21,558 nt of DNA from Oscillospiraceae bacterium (GTDB lineage: Bacteria; Bacillota; Clostridia; Oscillospirales; Oscillospiraceae), in contig JABLYK010000012.1 of the NCBI GenBank assembly GCA_018265835.1, forward strand, positions 1 to 21,558, read 5' to 3'. Under the pieces are notes generated by a model. The model worked only from the letters and a program-made list of their open reading frames with translations. It had not been told where the DNA came from and searched no databases. The first letter of the stretch is position 1; every line of letters begins with the position of its first letter. Below, piece by piece: positions 13,209-20,087 of this stretch. The position numbers and the translations under genes were made by a program.

Positions 13209-15485
13209 CTAATTCAAACGCACCGTGACGCTGCCGAGCTGATCGGTGCGGTAGATTTCCATTCCGTGGTTCTGCAGGCGGGCGAGCGCCTCCTCCGCTG
13301 GGTGGCCATACGAATTGTAGCCGCATGAGACAATGGCGCACTGCGCGCCCGTGGCATCCAGCAGGGTCTCGCCCGTGGAGTAACGCGAGCCGTGGTGCCC
13401 CGCGACGAGCAGCTCCGTGCCGCTGAGATCATACGCCAGCGCGAGCTGCGCCTCCACCTCCGTTTTGACATCGCCGGTGATGAGCGTGTCAAAGTCTCCG
13501 ACGGATGCGCGCAGCATCAGGCAGCCGTCCTCATGCGTCCGGCCAAGGCGTGCGTAGACCGCCAAAGTGATCTGCTCCAGGTCCAGCTGCGTGTCCTCGC
13601 TGAGCCGGAGGATTTCCACGTTCTTCTGCTCTGCCAGCTTCAAAATGCCGCGCAGCGGCTCATGTTCGGGATCCGCCGCCTCCGGCACGACGAGCATGCG
13701 CACGTGCACCTGCTGAAGCAGGCGCAAAACGCCGTTGGTGTGATCCTCGTGCGGATGCGTGAGCACCAGTACATCGACCGTGCTGCGCCCAACAGAGCGC
13801 AGATACTGCGCAGCGGTGTCTCCCGCGTTCGTCACCGCGCCGTTGCCGCCGCAGTCCACCAGAACGGTATCGTTCCCGGCGAGGAACGCGATGCTCTGTC
13901 CCTGCCCCACGTCGAGCGCCGTCACGCGCGCCGCGGACGCCGCGCTCCACGCCGTGAGCATCACAACGGCGCAAAGCGTGCAGACGCAGCAGCAAACCGG
14001 CAGCACCGGGCGGTATTTCCCGCGCTCGGAAAGGCGGTAGGTCACGGCAAACAGAACGTACACAAACACCAGCCACAGCACGATCAGCGGATTTTTTGCA
14101 GACAGCACTGCGCCAGGCAGGCCGGAAAGCAGCTCTGCCGCGCCGAGCACATACCGCAGCGGCCACGCGATGACCCAGCCAATCGCCCGCCCGGCGAGCG
14201 GCCAGACAAGCCCCGCAGCCGCCGCAAGATAGCAGCCCACGAAGCATGCCGGCAGCACCCACAGCACCAGCAGATTCGTCACCGGTGCGATGAGCGACAC
14301 ACTGCCGAAATGCAGCGCGGAGAGCGGCACGGTAAACGCCATGGAGCCAACGGAGGTCGCGGTCGTTGCCAGAACGAACTGCACAGCCGCGCGCGGAACC
14401 TTGCGAAGCTTCCGCTTCGGCGGCAGGAAACGGGCCGATAAAAAGCGATAAACGGGGTCGGAGAGCAGAAAGATTCCGCCCATGGAGCCAAACGAGAGCT
14501 GCAGCGCGACGCTGCCCGCCGAAAACGGGTTGCACGCCAAAAGTAACGCCAGCGCCGTCAAAAGCGAGGTCGGCGGGTCGTTCTCCCGCCCCAGGATCGG
14601 CGCAAACAGCAGCAGCGCCGCCATGAACGCCGCGCGCAGGATCGACGCACTTGCGCCCGCCATCACCGCGAACACCGCCATCAATGGCAGCGCCAGCACG
14701 GCTGAAAGCTTCCGTCTCCCGAACAGCAGACGCACAAAGCCCAGCAGATACGTCAAATGCATCCCGGACACCGCCACTGTGTGCATAATGCCCGCGTCGC
14801 GCAACGGGATATCCAGATTCTGCGCATCCAGTGCCTGCTTGTCTCCCAGCATCAGCGCCTGCGCAAACGAAACTGCATCCGCCGGAAATATGCGCGCAGC
14901 GGATGTTTTCAGCGCATAAGCGATCGTTTTCGGAAAATACAGCGCCCGGTATGGCCAGACGCCGGTCTTTTCCGGCGCTTCCTGGATCGTTCCAAGAAAA
15001 TAAATGCCGCGCGACAGGTACGTATCCGTCTCCTCGCCGTAGCGCTCGGTCGCCGGGCGCAGCTTCACACGCACGGTAATCTCGTCACCGGGACGAAGTT
15101 CGGCGCTCTCCCCGGCGTAATCATACAGCCGCGCAGTCCAATGCGGGAGCGCGGGGTCGGTCAGGCGCACGGTGAGCCCAACGGAATGCTCATATTCCTG
15201 CGGATACGCCGTCACGCGCGCCGTGACCGTCCGCTCGTCGCTTGAGACCGCCTGCACCGGCTCCAGACGCAGGTGCGCCGCGCCAAAATACCAGCCAAAG
15301 CCGACGGCCGCCGAAACCGCAAGGAGCAGAACCCGGCTGCGTGCGCTGCGCGGAAGCAGCAGGGATACCAGCGCCGTCAGGAGCATGGTACCGGCAGCAT
15401 ACAGCAGCAGGCGCGCCGGCAGTACGTAGTGCGCCAGAAAAATCGCCGCAGCATAGCCGCCCGCGGCATACGCCAGCTTGCGCAT
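13209..15485 (-). CDS. comEC: ComEC/Rec2 competence DNA-uptake channel with metallo-beta-lactamase domain
   Basis: ComEC is the inner-membrane channel that passes single-stranded DNA during transformation. The 758-residue protein has all three usual parts: an N-terminal membrane segment plus an extracytoplasmic OB-like region (about 1-170); the ComEC/Rec2 core with the signature HTVAVSGMHLTYLLG (235-249); several more helices up to about 515; and a C-terminal metallo-beta-lactamase-like domain with HPHEDH (577-582), Asp672 in ITGDV and AGHHGS (695-700), so the nuclease-type metal ligands look intact. GGGAG lies before the ATG at 15485. It is first in the operon with holA and rnmV. No other late competence gene (comEA, comF) lies in the window, so whether the cell is transformable is open. 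Confidence 0.95.
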   Translation of the reverse strand: MRKLAYAAGGYAAAIFLAHYVLPARLLLYAAGTMLLTALVSLLLPRSARSRVLLLAVSAAVGFGWYFGAAHLRLEPVQAVSSDERTVTARVTAYPQEYEHSVGLTVRLTDPALPHWTARLYDYAGESAELRPGDEITVRVKLRPATERYGEETDTYLSRGIYFLGTIQEAPEKTGVWPYRALYFPKTIAYALKTSAARIFPADAVSFAQALMLGDKQALDAQNLDIPLRDAGIMHTVAVSGMHLTYLLGFVRLLFGRRKLSAVLALPLMAVFAVMAGASASILRAAFMAALLLFAPILGRENDPPTSLLTALALLLACNPFSAGSVALQLSFGSMGGIFLLSDPVYRFLSARFLPPKRKLRKVPRAAVQFVLATTATSVGSMAFTVPLSALHFGSVSLIAPVTNLLVLWVLPACFVGCYLAAAAGLVWPLAGRAIGWVIAWPLRYVLGAAELLSGLPGAVLSAKNPLIVLWLVFVYVLFAVTYRLSERGKYRPVLPVCCCVCTLCAVVMLTAWSAASAARVTALDVGQGQSIAFLAGNDTVLVDCGGNGAVTNAGDTAAQYLRSVGRSTVDVLVLTHPHEDHTNGVLRLLQQVHVRMLVVPEAADPEHEPLRGILKLAEQKNVEILRLSEDTQLDLEQITLAVYARLGRTHEDGCLMLRASVGDFDTLITGDVKTEVEAQLALAYDLSGTELLVAGHHGSRYSTGETLLDATGAQCAIVSCGYNSYGHPAEEALARLQNHGMEIYRTDQLGSVTVRLN

Positions 15486-15527
15486 TCCCCCACTCCCTTT
15501 TTTCTCTCTTCCGATCGTTCCGATCGT

Positions 15528-15556
15528 ATTATAGTAAAAAACGGCGGCAGGGACAA
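15528..15556 (-). promoter_or_regulatory. Promoter of comEC-holA-rnmV, overlapping the upstream terminator
   Basis: On the minus strand TTGTCC (15551-15556) and a perfect TATAAT (15528-15533) are 17 bases apart. The -35 box lies in the loop of the HIT-gene terminator and the spacer is that terminator's 3' arm and T run. Two CGATCG sextets (15512-15517 and 15521-15526) follow at about the start point. Confidence 0.7.
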
Positions 15557-15576
15557 GCCCTGCCGCCGTTTTTTCT
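15535..15576 (-). terminator. Intrinsic terminator of alaS-HIT
   Basis: Just after the HIT stop codon, ACGGCGGCAGGG pairs perfectly with CCCTGCCGCCGT around a short CTTGT loop, flanked by A and T tracts and ending in TTTTTT. This is a strong terminator. Confidence 0.9.
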
Positions 15577-15583
15577 CAGCAAA

Positions 15584-15925
15584 TTACAGAAGATGCTCGC
15601 CCATCGACGCGCCGCCGAGGACGTGGAAGTGCAGATGGTGCACCGTCTGCCCGGCGTCGTCGCCGCAGTTGGAAATGACGCGGTAGCCGTTTTCCAGGCC
15701 TTCCTGTGCCGCGAGCTTTGCGATGACCTCAAAGCACTTGGCAACCACAGCCGAGTTTTCCGCCGTGATCTCAGCAACCGAGCCAATGTGCATTTTGGGG
15801 ATCACAAGAAAATGCACCGGCGCCTGCGGATTGATGTCCCGAAAGGCATAGACCGCGTCATCGTCATACAGGCAGGTGGACGGGATCTCCCCCGCCGCAA
15901 TTTTGCAAAACAGGCAATCATTCAT
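15584..15925 (-). CDS. HIT family nucleotide-binding hydrolase
   Basis: This is a 113-residue histidine-triad protein. The opening DCLFCKIAAGEIPS has a CxxC pair typical of the HINT branch, RDINPQAPVHFLVIPK is conserved, and the catalytic triad HLHFHVLGG closes the domain (around 97-105). HINT enzymes hydrolyse purine nucleoside phosphoramidates and aminoacyl-adenylates, which fits a place directly behind alaS. That link is inference. AGGAG lies before the ATG at 15925, starting next to the alaS stop codon 13 bases upstream. The gene shares alaS's T-box-controlled transcript and ends in a strong terminator. Confidence 0.92.
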   Translation of the reverse strand: MNDCLFCKIAAGEIPSTCLYDDDAVYAFRDINPQAPVHFLVIPKMHIGSVAEITAENSAVVAKCFEVIAKLAAQEGLENGYRVISNCGDDAGQTVHHLHFHVLGGASMGEHLL

Positions 15926-15938
15926 GGTTATTTCTCCT

Positions 15939-18581
15939 TTACAGTCCCAGTTTTTCTGCTACGAAATCGTCCACGATGGCAAGCGCATCGTCGGTTTTCA
16001 GAACCTCAGTACCGCCGCCCATGGCGGAGTCCGGCTTGCCGCCGCCCTTGCCGCCGGCCACGGAGGAAACCGCGCGAACCAGTTCGCCGGCCTTGATACC
16101 CGCCGCTACAGCCTCTTTGCCGCAGACCGCGACGAAGGTGACCTTCTGCCCCGCGATCGTGGCGAGAACCGCGACAACCTTCAGGTCTTTGTCGCGCAGG
16201 AAGTCGCCCATCTTGCGCAGGTCGCCCGCATCGAGATCCGGCCGCGTGGCCGTTATCACATGGAAGTCGCCGATGTTTTTGGCTGCAAACAGGAAGCGCT
16301 CCACGTCGCCCGCGAGCAGCTTGTCCTTCAAGTGCTCCATATTCTGCCGCATGTTCTTCAGCTCTGCCATGAAGTTTTCCGCTTTCGTGAGCAGCTCCAC
16401 CGGTCTGGTGTGCAGCAGCTCCGACATTCTGCACAGGCAGTCGTTATCCACTTCCGCCTGGCACATGCATGCCTTGCCGGTCACTGCTTCGATACGGCGC
16501 ACGCCGGAAGCCACAGAGCTTTCGCTCGTAATGCGGAACGGGCCAACCTTCGCCGTATTGTCCACATGCGTGCCGCCGCAGAGCTCAACGCTCTTGCCGC
16601 CCATATTCACCACGCGCACGGTATCGCCGTATTTTTCGCCGAACAGCGCCGTTGCGCCGGACTGCTTCGCCGCTTCAACCGGCATTTCGCAAACGCTCAC
16701 GTCCATGCCATCCAGAATCATGTCGCAGACGATCTCGTTGACCTTGCGCAGTTCTTCCTTTGTTACGGCGGAGAAGTGCGTCAGATCAAAGCGCAGGCGG
16801 TCCGGCTCCACGAGAGAGCCTGCCTGATGCACATGGTCGCCCAGCACTTCCCGGAGCGCTGCGTGCAGCAGGTGTGTCGCGGAATGCGCGCGCATGATCG
16901 CCTTCCGGCGGTCCATGTCGATCGACGCGGTGACCTCCTGCTCCACATGGAGTGAGCCGGAATGCAGTTCGCCATAGTGCAGGAACTTGCCGGACTTGTC
17001 CTTCTGCACATCCGTCACGCGGAAGAGCGCGCTCTCCGTCTCGATCACGCCGTGGTCGGCCACCTGACCGCCCATCTCGGCGTAAAACGGCGTGCGGTCC
17101 AGAACCAGAATGCCCTTGTTCCCCTCCTGCACATTGGAGCAGACCTCGCCGTCGCATACGATGGCCAGAATCCGCCCGGTGTCCTTGCTGTGGTCATAGC
17201 CGGTGAATGTGGTCGGCGTGCTGTCAAGCCCCAGCTCAATGCCTGCCCACGCAAGGTCGCCGAGCGCCTCGCGCGCCTTGCGCGCGCGCACGCGCTGCTC
17301 CTCCATGAGCGCGTGAAAGCCTTCCTCGTCCACCGTCATGCCCTGTTCCTGCACCATCTCGTTCGTCAGGTCAAACGGGAAGCCATAAGTGTCATACAGC
17401 TTGAACGCATCCGCGCCGGAGAACACCTGTTCGCCCTTGGCCTGGTGCTCCGCGAGCAGGTCTGCGAAAATACGCATCCCGGCGTCGATCGTCTTGTCGA
17501 AGTTTTCCTCCTCCGTTTTGATGACGCGGGTGATATAGCTCTGCTTCTCGCGCAGCTCCGGATACTGGCACTCGTTTTCCTGCACCACGGTATCCACCAC
17601 ACGGTAGAGGAACGGATCGTTTTCGCCCAGCAGCTTGCCGTGGCGCGCTGCGCGGCGCAGCAGGCGGCGCAGCACATAGCCGCGTCCCTCGTTCGACGGG
17701 AGCACACCGTCGCAGATCATCATGACGGACGCGCGGATGTGGTCGGTAATGACGCGCAGGGAGACGTCCGTCTTGTGGCTGTCGCCATAGTGGGCGCCGG
17801 TGATCTCGCTGACCTTGTTGGTGATGTTCATCACCGTATCCACATCGAACAGCGAGTCCACCCCCTGGCAGACGACAGCAAGACGCTCCAGACCCATGCC
17901 GGTGTCGATGTTTTTCTGCGCAAGATCGGAATAGTTGCCGTTGCCGTCGTTATCGAACTGGGAAAAGACGTTGTTCCAGACCTCCATATACCGGTCGCAG
18001 TCGCAGCCCGGCGCACAGTCCGGCTTGCCGCAGCCATATTCCGCGCCGCGGTCAAAATAGATCTCGGAGCAAGGGCCGCACGGGCCAGAGCCATGCTCCC
18101 AGAAGTTATCGTCCTTGCCGAGACGGGTAATGCGCTCTGCCGGAATTCCGATCTCATCGCGCCAGATGTTGAACGCTTCGTCATCCTTCTCATACACCGA
18201 GGGGTACAGCCGGTTCGGGTCCAGCCCCACCCAGTCCGGCGAGGTGAGAAACTCCCATGACCACGCAATGGCCTCGTGCTTGAAATAGTCGCCAAAGGAG
18301 AAGTTGCCGAGCATCTCAAAGTACGTGCCGTGACGCGCGGTTTTGCCGATGTTCTCAATGTCGCCGGTGCGGATGCACTTCTGGCAGGTGCAGACACGGT
18401 GGCGCGGCGGCTCCTGATCTCCCTTGAAATAGGGCTTCATCGGCGCCATGCCGGAGTTGATCAGCAGCAGCGAGGCATCGTTCTGCGGGATCAGCGAAAA
18501 GCTGGGCAGGCGCAGATGTCCCTTCGTTTCAAAGAAGCTCAAAAACATCTCGCGCAGTTCATTCAAACCGAATTTTTTCAT
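15939..18581 (-). CDS. alaS: Alanyl-tRNA synthetase
   Basis: AlaS charges tRNA-Ala and edits mischarged Ser/Gly. The 880-residue protein is full length. The class II catalytic core has HGTYFEMLGNFSFGDYFK (84-101) and GMGLERLAVV (228-237). A Cys-rich insert (CGKPDCAPGCDCDR, 184-197) is common in clostridial forms. The editing domain has its zinc ligands His566/His570 (HSATH) and Cys668/His672 (CGGTH). The C-Ala domain ends with GGKGGGKPDSAMGGG. I chose the ATG at 18581, where the conserved start MKKFGLNELR begins behind AGGGAGG. An in-frame ATG at 18680 lies inside the T-box leader and is not used. Expression is set by the T-box just upstream. Confidence 0.97.
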   Translation of the reverse strand: MKKFGLNELREMFLSFFETKGHLRLPSFSLIPQNDASLLLINSGMAPMKPYFKGDQEPPRHRVCTCQKCIRTGDIENIGKTARHGTYFEMLGNFSFGDYFKHEAIAWSWEFLTSPDWVGLDPNRLYPSVYEKDDEAFNIWRDEIGIPAERITRLGKDDNFWEHGSGPCGPCSEIYFDRGAEYGCGKPDCAPGCDCDRYMEVWNNVFSQFDNDGNGNYSDLAQKNIDTGMGLERLAVVCQGVDSLFDVDTVMNITNKVSEITGAHYGDSHKTDVSLRVITDHIRASVMMICDGVLPSNEGRGYVLRRLLRRAARHGKLLGENDPFLYRVVDTVVQENECQYPELREKQSYITRVIKTEEENFDKTIDAGMRIFADLLAEHQAKGEQVFSGADAFKLYDTYGFPFDLTNEMVQEQGMTVDEEGFHALMEEQRVRARKAREALGDLAWAGIELGLDSTPTTFTGYDHSKDTGRILAIVCDGEVCSNVQEGNKGILVLDRTPFYAEMGGQVADHGVIETESALFRVTDVQKDKSGKFLHYGELHSGSLHVEQEVTASIDMDRRKAIMRAHSATHLLHAALREVLGDHVHQAGSLVEPDRLRFDLTHFSAVTKEELRKVNEIVCDMILDGMDVSVCEMPVEAAKQSGATALFGEKYGDTVRVVNMGGKSVELCGGTHVDNTAKVGPFRITSESSVASGVRRIEAVTGKACMCQAEVDNDCLCRMSELLHTRPVELLTKAENFMAELKNMRQNMEHLKDKLLAGDVERFLFAAKNIGDFHVITATRPDLDAGDLRKMGDFLRDKDLKVVAVLATIAGQKVTFVAVCGKEAVAAGIKAGELVRAVSSVAGGKGGGKPDSAMGGGTEVLKTDDALAIVDDFVAEKLGL

Positions 18582-18589
18582 ATTGACCT

Positions 18590-18828
18590 CCCTAAAAAAG
18601 AAACTCCCGCCCCTGAAATAGGGGCGAGAGCGAATCTCACGGTACCACCCTAATTGCCCCTTGCAGGGCGTCTTAGTCATCCATTAACGGGGATGAGTCG
18701 TCCCGGTCCTCCCGGGCTGCTCAAAAACGGCCTCTGTGCGGATTGGCCGAGGGGCTTCCACCGTCCCCCTCTCTCTGCGGGCAATCGCTGCACAGTTCAT
18801 TTTTTCAAAGCGTTTGCATATGGCGAAT
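18590..18828 (-). promoter_or_regulatory. T-box riboswitch leader (tRNA-Ala sensing) of alaS
   Basis: The 285-base gap before alaS is a T-box leader. The invariant T-box AGGGTGGTACCGTG is at 18638-18651; its UGGU can pair with the ACCA end of uncharged tRNA. Stem I is closed by CTGTGC (18790-18795) and GCACAG (18734-18739), and the GGTGGAAGCC distal loop lies inside it. Just before the closing strand, GGCCAATCC offers a GCC alanine specifier (18745-18747). GGGGC (18656-18660) can pair with GCCCC (18621-18625) as the antiterminator, competing with the terminator at 18594-18630. Confidence 0.93.
18594..18630 (-). terminator. T-box regulated terminator before alaS
   Basis: On the minus strand CTCTCGCCCCT and AGGGGCGGGAG form a strong stem around a short loop, followed by TTTCTTTTTT and then the alaS Shine-Dalgarno. 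Its 5' arm is shared with the antiterminator. Confidence 0.92.
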
Positions 18829-18834
18829 AGAAAT

Positions 18835-18862
18835 ATATTATCACATTTTGCCCGGTTGTCAA
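18835..18862 (-). promoter_or_regulatory. Promoter of the alaS T-box transcript
   Basis: On the minus strand a perfect TTGACA (18857-18862) is followed after 16 bases by TAATAT (18835-18840) in an AT-rich stretch. It begins four bases downstream of the end of the U32 gene and places the start about 250 bases before the alaS ATG. Confidence 0.7.
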
Positions 18863-18866
18863 CCGT

Positions 18867-20087
18867 TTATTCCGCCATTTTTCGCCGCACGAGCGACAGC
18901 GGCGCGGCTTGCGCCGGCAGCGGCATGGAAAAGCGCATCATGGGGTGCGGGGTGCAGTCGATCGGCGCGCCCGCCTCGTCGCGCAAGTCCTCTGCCCGGA
19001 ACGCGATGGGCGCGTGCTCCTTCGTCACCAGCTCCAATTCGTCTCCGGCGGAAAATTTATTCCGCTGGGTCAAAATCGCCCGGTCCGCCGTTTTCCCCTC
19101 CACGACGGCACAGACCTCCGCGCCGGAAAAGTACGCAGAGTCCGAGGTATACTGCCCCGGTTCGCCAAAGTAGAAGCCCGTGCTGTAAGGCCGGTGGCTG
19201 ATCTGCAGCACTTCGCGTTTCCATACATCGTCCAGCGCCCGGCCTTCCAGCGCCGCGTCAACGGCATGGCGGTATGCGTTCGTCACCGTGCCGACGTAGT
19301 ATGCAGACTTCATGCGTCCCTCGATCTTCAGGCTGGAGACGCCCGCCTGCAGCAATTCCGGAATGTGTTCGATCATGCACATATCGCGGGAATTCAGCAG
19401 GAATGTGCCATGATCCTCCACGATCTCGAACACCTCGCCGGGACGCTTTTTTTCCACGAGACCGTACTCCCACCGGCAGGGCTGTGCGCAGCGGCCGCGG
19501 CTGGCGTCCCGCCCGGTCATGTAGTTGGAGAGCAGGCACCGCCCGGAAAACGACACGCACATCGCGCCGTGGACAAATGCCTCCAGTTCCAGCTCCGGCG
19601 GCGTTTTGGCGCGGATGGCGGCGATCTCGTCCAGATGCAGCTCGCGCGCGAGCACCACCCGGCTCGCGCCCAGATCGTGCAGCGCGTTCGCCGCAGCGGC
19701 GTTCACCACGCCGAACTGTGTGCTGATGTGCAGCGCCACGTGCGGTGCATAGCGCTTCGCCTGCGTGATCACGCCGAGATCCGCCGCAATGACGGCGTCT
19801 GCCCCGGCATCGTCCAGCAGTTCCAGGAATGCGGGCAGCCGCTCCATCTCATCATCGTGCGGCAGCGTATTGCACGTCACATGCACAGCCGCGCCGGCGG
19901 CATGCGCCAGTTTGACAGCACTGCGCAGTCCGTCCGGCGTAAAATTGCCCGCGCTGGCGCGCATGCCGAACTCCTCTCCCGCCAGATATACGGCATCAGC
20001 ACCGAAATGGAGCGCCATTTGAAGGCGCTCCAAATCTCCCGCAGGGGACAATAATTCTGCTTTTTGTTTCATACCGTTCTGCATCAT
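18867..20087 (-). CDS. U32 peptidase-family protein (TrhP/RlhA-like RNA hydroxylase)
   Basis: This 406-residue protein is of the family first called peptidase U32. Characterised members (YegQ/TrhP, RlhA) use prephenate and an iron-sulphur cluster to hydroxylate tRNA uridine-34 or 23S rRNA; RNA hydroxylation is thus more likely than proteolysis. It opens KAELLSPAGDLERLQMALHFGADAVYLAG (a TIM-barrel start), carries the signature EAFVHGAMCVSFSGRCLLSN, and has four cysteines, Cys177, Cys184, Cys200 and Cys204, suited to a cluster. The NSRDMCMIEHIPELLQAGV and SLKIEGRMKS segments match the tRNA-type subgroup. The ATG at 20087 overlaps the mltG stop (ATGA). The family-typical start MKQKAELLSPAGD at 20072 is an alternative. 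Pairing with mltG is common in Firmicutes. Confidence 0.9.
   Translation of the reverse strand: MMQNGMKQKAELLSPAGDLERLQMALHFGADAVYLAGEEFGMRASAGNFTPDGLRSAVKLAHAAGAAVHVTCNTLPHDDEMERLPAFLELLDDAGADAVIAADLGVITQAKRYAPHVALHISTQFGVVNAAAANALHDLGASRVVLARELHLDEIAAIRAKTPPELELEAFVHGAMCVSFSGRCLLSNYMTGRDASRGRCAQPCRWEYGLVEKKRPGEVFEIVEDHGTFLLNSRDMCMIEHIPELLQAGVSSLKIEGRMKSAYYVGTVTNAYRHAVDAALEGRALDDVWKREVLQISHRPYSTGFYFGEPGQYTSDSAYFSGAEVCAVVEGKTADRAILTQRNKFSAGDELELVTKEHAPIAFRAEDLRDEAGAPIDCTPHPMMRFSMPLPAQAAPLSLVRRKMAE

Noticed and set aside
16962..18260. Plus-strand open frame of 432 codons opposite alaS
   Set aside because: It is a shadow of alaS with no independent signals.
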